From Saccoglossus kowalevskii (taxonomy: Eukaryota; Hemichordata; Enteropneusta; Harrimaniidae): 25,181 bases of DNA. This document shows positions 10,649 through 20,300 of this stretch, piece after piece (within the stretch, counting starts at the first letter, position 1; every line of letters begins with the position of its first letter). Made by a program: the position numbers and the translations under genes. Under the pieces are notes generated by a model that saw only the letters and a list, made by a program, of their open reading frames with translations, was not told the origin of the DNA and ran no database searches. The DNA lies in NCBI RefSeq assembly GCF_000003605.2, contig NW_003156737.1:267185-292365 (forward strand), read 5' to 3'.

Positions 10649-11326
10649 TGTCATGAATTTGTTTTCGCGTATCTGTTGATCGACTTAATTAGCTGATTAT
10701 TAGCGAATTGCTGTGTTATGTCTGTCATCGTTTAGGCCTATTTGAAGTTTTGGACGGAACTTGGCTCAGTGACTAATTACCAGATAACCGCCGCTTTTTA
10801 GACTACTCATTTTGACAGTTTATATCCGTAGTTATTAATGTAGTGAACGATTAATCAAAAGATATGACGTATTCAGTACTTAGTGTGATTGGCTTTATGA
10901 TTGAAGGTTACGCCCTAGAGTCTTTTTACTGCTTTGTAATTGGTTAGAGTTTTGAAAATGAATAAAGAGAGTTTGAGTTGGTCTTGGCGAATACTCCACG
11001 GAGAAGAAGAGAAGAGAGAGTGCAGTCCTGGAGAGTCCGAGAGAGTCCAGGGGCGAGCCTTGAGGCAGTCCAGTCTTGGGCGAGTCTTGGTTCAGCCTTG
11101 TGAGAGTCTTGGGGACTTTTCCCCAGGGCGCTGTGTCTTATAGAGTGCTCCAAAAGATCGACTGGGACGAGAGTTGAAACGTATTTCGTTGTGTGGGTCT
11201 TATTTGACTGTAAAGTTAAAGTGACTTTCCCGATCCCGTACCTCAAGGGGACGAGATATAGAGACGAGACGAGTTTCCCCCCTGGCAAGTGTGGAGAACC
11301 CCGAGAGAAGAGTTTTCCCCCTGATA
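10649..11326. mobile_element. Solo LTR inside the transposase core
   Basis: The DDE coding sequence is cut exactly within the G-T-E-F codons, and reading resumes at 11331. The insert starts TGTCA and ends TGATA (near-perfect TG..CA-type inverted termini) and is flanked by a 4-bp duplication GTAC at 10645-10648 and 11327-11330. It has an internal AATAAA (10961-10966) and a GA-rich, stop-poor 3' part (10990-11320) whose composition differs from the host element. No gag or pol coding is present, so this is a solo LTR left after recombination, most like a Gypsy-type LTR by size and ends. Open frames at 10940-11288 on both strands are products of the GA-rich sequence. Confidence 0.8.
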
Positions 11327-11837
11327 GTACTGAATTTAAAACACAAAAACCATGTGCACTTGCACTTCAGATTAAGATGTACAGTGGTTATAAGTCAAGT
11401 ACATCACTGAAGGCATTAATAGGATGTGATCCTAGGGGATCTGTTATTTTTGTGTCAGAACTTTTCACTGGATCCAACTGTGATCCACAGTGGATTTTTC
11501 TCACTGCTTAAATCAATAATCGGATATATCCATGAGGGAGGTGCTGTTATGGGAGACAGGGGGTTCGCTATTGAGAATGAATTGAAAGCTCTTGGTTTAA
11601 GACTCAATATTCCACAATTTGAATCATCTTCAAAACAAGTGTTTGTTACTGGGATTAAAATAACTCAACAAATTACAAAGCATAGGATCCACATAGAAAA
11701 AGTTATAGGTAAAGTAAAAAACTACAAAATTATGGTACAGATAATACCAAATGTACTTTTCAAAAACATTAACAAAATCTGGTCTGTTTGCCGTGTCCTT
11801 ACTTTATTTAAAATTGTCTTTGTAAATGATGAAGATA

Positions 11838-11843
11838 AATAAA
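11838..11843 (+). promoter_or_regulatory. Poly(A) signal overlapping the transposase stop
   Basis: AATAAA overlaps the TAA stop of the transposase. Together with the signal at 9340-9345 it shows that each of the two antisense genes has its own 3' end. Confidence 0.5.
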
Positions 11844-13008
11844 TAATTTGTATATAGAGCGTGCTTGTATGTTATTTTAAAACAATTGTGAATATTGTAC
11901 TGATTTACAGCTTGTACAACCAACCTGATAAGATAATAATGATCCCAGATGCACTTGACCTTGTGGAGTGTTACTGGTGTGTTGTTTGATACCATGTATG
12001 GAAGTCTGCAGAATATAATAAAATACACAAACATTTTTTTAATTTAAAAACTAAAAAGTAATGGCTCTGTATGTATATCTTTTTCCAATTTTCACTTCTG
12101 TAGGTGTTGTATTTACCCACACTGCTTCAATTAGTGACAATCAACACTTACTTTGCATCTGTGTCCATCTGGCAAACCACTGGTTTTCTCTTTCTCTGTT
12201 CAGATGGTTTAGCTACAATTACATGATTGATGGGTGCTGCACTGATCGTGGGACCTCTTGGAACATGCCTTTGCTGCGGAGCACTGGTTCTCATGGAACC
12301 CTTGACAAATTGTGCAGCTCAAACCCTTGTAAAGATTTAACTAAACCAATAACATGTGAGCATTGTCCACTCAAGCTGAAATAAAAAACATGCATTACTT
12401 TAGGCCATGGACAATACAAGCTACACTTAAAGTGAGAATAAATAAAAACACAACATAATTTAGTGCAAATTCGATGGCTATACTCACGATTTCAATACCG
12501 GCAAATTTAAAGATTACTCACAAATGTACGGCAAAAAAAAAGAAAAAAAAAACTTACCCAGCCTTTACAAGAACAGTGGGAAGTCGCAAGTCTTCTGTCG
12601 GAACATATGTCCATGGTGATTTTATGCGGAGGCTTCAATTTTGACATAGACCTCCAACATCGCGCACTGACTGAACCTTCGTTGTTTACCCTGATGTTGT
12701 GCACATAACCTTTGCACGAAATAATTCAACCCTTTTTCTTGGGCCTTCTTAGACACATTTTCCCAGTTAGCAATATATATGATGGAAATATCATTTGGTA
12801 CACGAACAAGGCTGTCTGTAAATAGATGAAGCTGTCTGCTTTCTCCCTCGCCCGCCATAGCCGATAAGTTTACATTAATGTCGGACGTAGCAACTGTAAC
12901 TGAGGGAGCGTGGCTTAGATCGCCGTAGTAGAAAGGTGAATATGGCGATGTTACAAGTTACCTGCGTTCTACCTGCCGTTCGCAAGGGACGCCTGGAACC
13001 AGCGAATA

Positions 13009-13118
13009 CCGGTGAAAAACACGTAATGTCGCGTGAGGGCGTTTACAAGCGTTAACAGCCCTTAGGAAATGCCTGATTTAATATATGAAAAAATTGGGCC
13101 TGGGGACTGTCGACAGCC
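13009..13118 (-). repeat. Right terminal inverted repeat
   Basis: Reverse complement of the left end. The outer block is 13097-13118 (ends GACTGTCGACAGCC), the inner block 13009-13061 (CCGGTGAAAAACACGTAATG through TTAACAGCCC). The nuclease gene starts about 150 bp inward at 12858, so its promoter must lie within or next to this repeat. Confidence 0.9.
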
Positions 13119-13986
13119 TATCCATTCGCACAATGTCAAAATATCGGCCATGTAATACCTGATGTATGTGCAGTTCAGTTCAATTTACTATAAGAAAGTT
13201 TTAACTAGACATTTGTAAAATTGAATTCTTCAAAAGGCTAGCCTTTTTGGAACGAAACTAGACAATACCTGCTCAAACTACAAAGTACAGTCTACCTCTC
13301 GGCCTGTAATTATTTTTTACATATGTTCTCATTTATCTCACTATTTGGTCAATTTTGCGTCGAGTGTTATACAATTCATAGTCAATAAATGTACAATATA
13401 TAGGTGATTTCCTGAACGTTTTCTATTTTAATTATAATGTATGTGCGCATATATCAGATGTTGTTGGTGTCCAAGCATCTTTCTGAAAAAATAAACTAAT
13501 GCTACATATATCTGGTTTTAATTGTGAAAAACAACAAATCACAAAAACTATAATATTCAACATTACATTGTAATAACCCTGCATTATATACATACTCTGA
13601 TTGAAGGTTAAGGAAGCGGGACTATTATTTGCATACTTGTTTTCATCTTCTAATTGTGACTAAATGACTACAAATAGTCCCGGGAAAGTATATATTTTTA
13701 GAATCGCCACATTTGAAGCTTTTCACAAGTGTATTTTGCATGCCGGTATCTGCATTATACGACGTGTTACTCAATCAAAGGTGAACAATTACTTTTTCGG
13801 TAAAAAAAAATAATTACGCATTTATGCTGGCGATAAGAAGTATTTTTTTCACTTTTCCTAGTTGTTCAATAGTCTGGTAAATTGAATGTGTCTGGTCAGT
13901 TTTATTCAAGCAACGCGTTTTAAAAAAGAGTGTGCTGAATTTCAATTACTGTTTTAGTCGCATTGCTCCCAACTCAAACCACAACT
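13119..13986. other. Noncoding flank with a small hairpin
   Basis: AT-rich, no gene seen. One inverted repeat stands out: CGGGACTATTATTTG (13617-13631) and CAAATAGTCCCG (13671-13682), with a 3-nt bulge and a 39-nt loop. It could be a MITE remnant or a structured transcript. Confidence 0.4.
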
Positions 13987-14826
13987 NNNNNNNNNNNNNN
14001 NNNNNNNNNNNNNNNNNNNNNNNNNNNNNNNNNNNNNNNNNNNNNNNNNNNNNNNNNNNNNNNNNNNNNNNNNNNNNNNNNNNNNNNNNNNNNNNNNNNN
14101 NNNNNNNNNNNNNNNNNNNNNNNNNNNNNNNNNNNNNNNNNNNNNNNNNNNNNNNNNNNNNNNNNNNNNNNNNNNNNNNNNNNNNNNNNNNNNNNNNNNN
14201 NNNNNNNNNNNNNNNNNNNNNNNNNNNNNNNNNNNNNNNNNNNNNNNNNNNNNNNNNNNNNNNNNNNNNNNNNNNNNNNNNNNNNNNNNNNNNNNNNNNN
14301 NNNNNNNNNNNNNNNNNNNNNNNNNNNNNNNNNNNNNNNNNNNNNNNNNNNNNNNNNNNNNNNNNNNNNNNNNNNNNNNNNNNNNNNNNNNNNNNNNNNN
14401 NNNNNNNNNNNNNNNNNNNNNNNNNNNNNNNNNNNNNNNNNNNNNNNNNNNNNNNNNNNNNNNNNNNNNNNNNNNNNNNNNNNNNNNNNNNNNNNNNNNN
14501 NNNNNNNNNNNNNNNNNNNNNNNNNNNNNNNNNNNNNNNNNNNNNNNNNNNNNNNNNNNNNNNNNNNNNNNNNNNNNNNNNNNNNNNNNNNNNNNNNNNN
14601 NNNNNNNNNNNNNNNNNNNNNNNNNNNNNNNNNNNNNNNNNNNNNNNNNNNNNNNNNNNNNNNNNNNNNNNNNNNNNNNNNNNNNNNNNNNNNNNNNNNN
14701 NNNNNNNNNNNNNNNNNNNNNNNNNNNNNNNNNNNNNNNNNNNNNNNNNNNNNNNNNNNNNNNNNNNNNNNNNNNNNNNNNNNNNNNNNNNNNNNNNNNN
14801 NNNNNNNNNNNNNNNNNNNNNNNNNN
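13987..14826. other. Assembly gap (840 N)
   Basis: Unknown bases only. Long open frames reported across it are artefacts of reading N as residues. Confidence 1.
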
Positions 14827-15888
14827 TTGATTTTGGAAAACACTACTGAGGCTGCCTTGCTTCCCTTCAGAAAATCTACATTTTAACCAACTTACATGAC
14901 ATTCTATGTTATGTTGACTTTATCACATGAAAGTTTATAGTGCATTTCATCAATTAATAAATAAATGTGAAAATCGTAATTTTCAACACAAATAATAGTC
15001 TCGCTACCTTAAATGTAATTCAAATTTTGTTATATTATATTTCAATAAATATATTATGGTCTATAAACTGATAGATGGGGTACCAGCGTGGAAATGTTGA
15101 TCATCATGATATTGGATCAATAGTGACGTCATAACGCGTGTAAACTACATTGTTTTTTTATACACATTTCAAACACGCACTGTACGACGACAATCTACTT
15201 TTGGGAGGTTCACCAGAAAAGGTCTTCTCACGCAGTCACGTGCTCCACGGGAACATGGTCGTAATATGACAGAATCCCACATTCTCCGTGGCTTTCGTTT
15301 CGTATGGAATTTATTTTCATGAGTGATGCGGTGTATCCTGCAGCAGTGAGTGTCCAGACTCACAGGGCGACTCCAAATATGGTTCATGATCCACGTAGTA
15401 TATATTAATTGGATTCAACAACTTCAATATCGAAGTCTGGCGTCCAAAGGAAAAGTACAAGTTACAGTTGTGAAGGTGTAGTTTTTATTTCATTCACCTT
15501 AGTACCCAACGCTGTCGGTCGCGGTATTATGTTTACAACTCGCCGAGACGCTACATTCGTCGGGAAATTCATGTTCCGGACATTTGTAATCTCACATTTT
15601 CTCTCCCTCTCGTCGTATCGTTTTTGAGCTTGCTGTGGTAATAGTGCACTCTCGTCCTTATGTGCATAAATGTACTGAATTGGTACCTGTCAGTCAAATT
15701 ACCTAGGTCTTGTGATACACGAATGGTGTAAAATCCTCGATTATTTTTGGGGTGTTTCTTGTTAATATTTCGGCCTTATACCCGACTCCATGAACTAGTA
15801 TTACCCAGTCATGATCTTTTTCGAGTAATTTAATGTATCATGCAAGTAATATATCAAACAGTTCAGCAACAAACAACGAAGCTGCAAG
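14827..15888. other. Mostly noncoding; open on both strands at 15169-15650
   Basis: 14827-15160 is AT-rich and shows nothing. 15169-15650 is richer in CG and has open frames of 55-72 codons on both strands (15169-15387 minus, 15409-15627 plus, and a minus frame from about 15645 to 15465 behind a possible acceptor TTACCACAG). None resembles a family I know, and openness on both strands points to composition rather than coding. A TGACGTCA palindrome lies at 15124-15131. Confidence 0.3.
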
Positions 15889-17216
15889 ATGGTAAGTTTA
15901 TAATAAATGTTATAGCAAACGATACGTGTACTGTTTTTTTGTTTGTTTATTAACACAAATGCTCGTAATTCCCGCGTTTGCCATTAATTTAATAAAGAAA
16001 TTCGAAAGAAATGCTCAATTTGTTGTCAATCGAAATTATGTTGTTTATGAGATGCAGGGTTTCTGATGGCAGATTTGTATTTATAATTATATTTGTCTAA
16101 TTTTTATTTTCAATCGAAACTTCTTCTTAAAATGAGTTGTGTGCAATAACAATGCTTGTTGTGAAATGTTAAATGCGGGTTCAAGATTGTATAACTGCCT
16201 CAATGCGAAAAACCTGCAAATTTTGTTGTGAAAAGGCATTAGGTTGCTTATTCTCTGTGATTTTGTAAACACACTTTCTAACGTGTGACTGGTGCCATCT
16301 ATGCATGATGAGGGGATGTTGTATGTGCGTAATTTTTTTTTATAAATTGTATGTTGTGACCAATTTTGTTAAGACAGCCTGTCTAACTTTGGGTCAAACG
16401 AGATTTTAAAATTATTTGCTGTTGAAAGATAATAAATTGTCTATTTTTAGTGGCTCTATAAACAAATTATATCATGTGACGGTGAAGGAGGTTAATTTGT
16501 TCCTAAAAATAACTCTAATTTGTTGTCCAATACGGCATTTAGTTGTTGATTCTTTTTTTTAAACAAACTATGTTTGCTAAATCCGCAAGATTGTATGATA
16601 TGATATGATATGTAACTATCTAATTTTTTTAATATGATATGTGACTATCTAATTTTTTTATATGATATGATATGTGACTATCTATTTTTTAAGCTGTATT
16701 AGGCACATATTACATCATGCGACGATCTTTAAACAAGCGGATTGTTCGATCGTAACTCTTAAATGTAGGTACACAATTAGGCTTGTAACGACACGATCGT
16801 AATCACGATACATGAGCGCTTACATTCATATTGCTATTGTCCTGATTTTTTTTCTTATCGTTATTCTTATTTTTGCTTGTAAATTGATGTTGCCTGTATT
16901 TGTAAAACCGTTCTAAATACTATTGGCGAATTCGTTTTTTTTTGGGGGGGGTGTAATGATAACACATAGAATGTAGATTCCGTTTAGTGCAAGAGGTCGT
17001 GTATAAATATCCAAGAAAAAAATGTAAATGTCAATGGAATACACTGTGACGAGTCGTGAAGTAAGTTTAGTTTGGTACAATAATATTGTTTTTCAGGACG
17101 GGAAACAAAATGTCTTGAAGGATAAGTGTGACGTCACGGTGAAGGATGATGTGTATTTCTGGCTGACATTTGATGAGCATCTACCTACGAGACAGTTTCT
17201 TATAATCACAATATAA
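15889..17216 (+). CDS. Candidate two-exon small protein, unrecognised
   Basis: An ATG at 15889-15891 (CAAGATGG context) is followed at once by a consensus donor GTAAGT (15892-15897). At 17097 an exon opens behind a strong acceptor (ATATTGTTTTTCAG), in phase 0 relative to that ATG, and runs DGKQNVLKDKCDVTVKDDVY then FWLTFDEHLPTRQ and on to a stop at 17214-17216. An AATAAA signal follows at 17357-17362. Joined, this gives about 40 residues, charged and soluble, with no signal peptide or membrane segment. I know no matching family. The terminal exon looks the more believable part. The first exon may instead belong to another transcript, or internal exons may exist that I cannot see. The intron (15892-17096) contains the degenerate repeats listed below. 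Confidence 0.3.
16594..16692. repeat. Short degenerate tandem repeat, about 30-37 bp unit, three copies
   Basis: Three successive copies of a TGATATG[TG]RACTATCTAWTTTTTT pattern with differing numbers of TGATA units at their starts. It lies in a longer stretch (16000-16760) where motifs such as TTTGTTGT...GGCATT(T)AG and ATCATG[TC]GACG recur loosely, suggesting an older, larger tandem array. Confidence 0.75.
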
Positions 17217-17356
17217 CAATGTAACTATGTTTTATTCTGGACTACGTATTTTTATGTTACGACAAATATATCCAGTAACATCAACCATAAACCTCACATA
17301 ACTGTGACTCAAGTAACATTCAAGATATGAAATGTCTCTATCGTACAGTAATATGT

Positions 17357-17362
17357 AATAAA
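17357..17362 (+). promoter_or_regulatory. Poly(A) signal after the candidate terminal exon
   Basis: AATAAA 140 bp past the stop at 17214-17216, a sensible distance for a terminal exon. It is a common hexamer in AT-rich DNA, so on its own it is weak. Confidence 0.3.
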
Positions 17363-17379
17363 GAATCGATGCCCTGTAT

Positions 17380-20300
17380 CAACTCTCAGCCAATGATATT
17401 GTCCGCATAAACATTATTTATTATAGAACAATGTTCGCTCGTCAAAATATATAATAGATCGCATAGAAAGTTTATAATTATGAGCGTTAACGCTGTGGAC
17501 AATACTTAATAAACTAAATCGGTGGAAACCAGATATCATATTGGTATATTTTTCGTTCAAATTGCATGTCAAAATTATACGGACATTATCTGGGCACAAC
17601 TAGTTTAAAATAATAATTTAGCCAGGGAAACCGAAACGGAAACGTTGTGAACATAATCCAGAATAAAAACGACTTCGAGCTCTAATAAACTGTCACCACT
17701 CGCCATAAAGCCGTGTCGAGACAGTTTATAATGAAAAATGCGACTGTGATGATGAAGTTTGCCAATAAAAAGAGGCATATTATATATCTCGGTCTCCGTC
17801 GACTGCGTCAATGTCAATGTTTCGAGGTTACAGCAGAGAAGCGCCTAACGATTTAAGTCTGGCTGCTATAATTTAGAAGAAATATCAAGTCGACATATGT
17901 TGCTTAGAATTCTGAAAAATCAAAATGCTGCTACGAGTTTTTTGACTGTGTCTGGGTACAGTAGAAGTACAGTAGAAACAACTCACACAAGCATTTTGTA
18001 ATTGGCAAAATTCATTTAATCCACTTTTTTTCACAATTTACTGACGTGAAAATTATCCGCAAATCACATGCTTTTAAAAAAGTCAATGTCTTATAATTCT
18101 CGGTTAATCGGTACTTTCAGTCAAAACTCGCTATCATTTAAAACAAAAATTTAGCAAAGACGCCTTCAACCCACGTCCCATTCCTCCACACGGTAAATTC
18201 GAACAACCAATATGGTTTACATAATACCGGGTAAACATAAAAAATTCCCGAAATTCACTGAATATAAGGTGATAAAAAACCTTGTGAAACACTTGTTATG
18301 AACAGACGTCTTCGTTTCCACTACCTGATAACACTTACACTTAGGGATACAATATTCGACCCAAATGAATACACACTAGTTCACTAGAAATAGTGCAGCC
18401 TTATTCTCCCATTTCTCTCCTTATCTCACTCTCCATTTCTTTCCTGCTTTATACACCCATTTCCTCCCTTCTCTCCCTCTCATTACACAAGGATACAGAC
18501 TCTCTATCTTAAAACCTCTTTTTCATAATTGTCAATTACTGTGTTGTTTTTAGAATAGTTCCCATACTTTTCGACTTTAATTATATTGATTTGAGAGGCA
18601 CTTCTATAACGTTTTAAAATATTTTATAAATAGAAGTGGTGTGCCCACGTATGTATTTCTCCATAATCGCAAACATTTGTTCCTGATAAACAGAATTATA
18701 TATAACTTGGTATTGTTTTGTAATTTTTTCCACTTGAACTAGGAGACAGTTCGAATTTGTTATAGAAGGAATGTGTTATGATAGCGACTTCACTTACGCA
18801 CATTCGGTTCTCACGTCGTTGCACTATTGTATAGAATAACCAACTTACATGTTTAGGGTGGAGATTATAAACATATATTACAGGAATTTGATAGAAAGTT
18901 TGTTTATGCCTGATATTTAGTGTTTCGCGTTAACCGTGAGACACATCCCTGGTAATTACTTGATCGTGCCAACGACTGAAGCGATTGGCTGGTCGCATGA
19001 GAGAGAAGGGGGAGAGAGGGAGAAGAATATGAGAAGGATAAAAATGGGAAAAATAAAGCTCGATAGATCTGTAATGAAATTATGTGTATATTCCATGGGG
19101 TCTAATCCGGCATCTCCACGCGTAAGTCATCCGCAGCTCGCCGGAGTCCCGGGTCTTCGAAGATCATGTTCATATCACGTGGTTGAGTCCCGTATTACTT
19201 CAACGTTGAGGCTCCTTTTCATAACACACTACTAAAACAATGGTAAGTCAAGTTAACCAGTCAACGCTAATACATATGCTACAATACACAAAAAAGGATT
19301 CCTACTTTAGCACAACAAAACTAACGACATCAACCGTCATTCCTGAACAAATGTTAAAACATAGAAACATTTTACAAAACTGATCAATTACTAACATTTA
19401 TTGATTTATGAAATGTATACATCCGCACTCTTTCTTAAATACAACAATGCATTTAGATCTAACACACAAATTATCATCAAGACGTAAAACTTCAAAGACA
19501 CCAGCAACTCGTATCCAACACTAACAATGACGACGATAATTATCAGTACAACGGGGTGTCAAAATTGTAAATCTTAGCACAGGCAAATACAAGTTATATA
19601 CAATGACAAAATCCTAATGTAATTAGTGGGAAATATTATTCATGCGCACGATAAAACAATATGGCCAAAAAGCAAGATGAAGACAATCTGTAGTTGCTGT
19701 TCCGATCACTAATTGAATTGTCATGTATTGCTGCATATGTATGTACCAAATGTTAAAGGGGAACCGCTCAATCCCTTGGATTGCACCAAGTGCTCATGGG
19801 TAATTAACGCCGCCTCTGTCCACTGAGTAAATGAATGCTTATCTTTCCCCCTGTACCGCTAATCCCACAAAACAACAACTGATATAAACATCTTAAGAAC
19901 GGATTACAATTTACTTGTTTAAATATAACATAGCGATTGAATTTAAAACAAATACAGAGCAGTCTTCATGTGCAATGAATTGAAACATCGCGTGCTCCGT
20001 AATTTATACATGTCGGAAAAATATGACGCGGAACTAATTCAAGTTGATAATGGCCAACAAGAAAAGGCAGCAGTCTACCGGATACACACGACCAGATTGT
20101 TGCTAAACGGTCTCGAAGAAAATCCGCCGACTCAAGTTTATTTGCCTGTTTTCGTTGCGTCGGTCTATTGACGGTACGGATCTCGTTTACAGTAAACCTG
20201 AGAACGAAACTTACTATGCACATTCTGTATACGTACTACTCCTCCAGACTGCTAATATAACAAGTGTGAAAACACGAAGTCAAGGGCTTCGGTTTTCATA

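Larger units (their letters stand above)
8239..11842 (+). pseudogene. THAP-DDE transposase (broken)
   Basis: This would cut and paste the element by binding its ends. Exon 1 (8239-8397) starts at ATG with MVKRCACGQC and gives a THAP zinc finger, ending VCSK. The donor there reads GCGAGT rather than GTGAGT. Exon 2 (about 8842-8961) resumes with the THAP His (HFMES) and the usual basic ADG...ARKPAKKW tail. From about 10135 come a helical linker, a YYTGITYVRFLA helix block, MRFGIS..SSGDVF (helix-turn-helix) and IWP.R. The DDE core reads SLIII-Y-GTEF, then YKSSTSLKALIG, FVSELFTGS, GDRGF, LNIPQF and RIHIEKVIGK. The first catalytic Asp is Tyr (TAT, 10641-10643). Asp 11555-11557 and Glu 11696-11698 remain. 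Frameshifts lie near 10290, 10430 and 11490, exon 1 seems to lack about a dozen residues, and a solo LTR splits the core after GT. Stop TAA at 11840-11842 overlaps AATAAA. Confidence 0.85.
9362..12858 (-). pseudogene. SWIM zinc finger - YqaJ-type exonuclease gene (broken)
   Basis: Accessory nuclease of the transposon, of the lambda-exonuclease/YqaJ fold. Exons as spliced on the minus strand: 12858-12558 (start MAGEGES, ending ATSHCSCK, first half of the SWIM CxC), 12375-12152 (GQCSHVIGLVK, completing CxCxnCxH, then a basic KPSEQRKRKP stretch), 12005-11925 (ending GSLLSYQ) and about 10070-9362 (CEKWFEASEKRLTASNVGR, EYGKRNE, LGASPDG, LIEIKCP, NLPNFMLRKKE, LDHSHQY, VTGAEFCDFVVYS, NIEPD). The PD-(D/E)xK residues are intact: Asp in SPDG, then Glu 9673-9675 and Lys 9667-9669 in EIKCP. 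It is dead: one extra G in exon 1 shifts the SWIM frame, the frame breaks again near 12625, after HNLSRVP, near 10000 and near 9870, and stops follow HSHQY and VQRQL. The DDE core of the transposase lies in its third intron on the other strand. Confidence 0.85.
7686..13118. mobile_element. 5.4-kb DNA transposon, THAP-DDE plus SWIM-YqaJ (ISL2EU-like), inactive
   Basis: Terminal inverted repeats begin G[AG]CT[AG]TCGACAGTC at 7686 and end with the complement at 13118, each flanked by TA (7684-7685 and 13119-13120), which suggests a 2-bp target duplication. The element holds a plus-strand transposase (8239-11842) and a minus-strand nuclease (9362-12858), each with its own AATAAA signal. THAP plus DDE_Tnp_4-type transposase with a separate YqaJ nuclease and TA duplication is the pattern I recall for ISL2EU elements of the IS5 / PIF-Harbinger supergroup; the superfamily name comes from memory. 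Without the nested LTR it would be about 4.75 kb. Many frameshifts and stops make it non-autonomous now. Confidence 0.85.

Noticed and set aside
10940-11288. Opposed open frames of 67 and 114 codons
   Set aside because: They lie in the GA-rich part of the solo LTR. There are no protein features, and the openness reflects composition.
13932-14886. Three open frames of about 290-307 codons
   Set aside because: They run through 840 N and have only a few real codons at each end.
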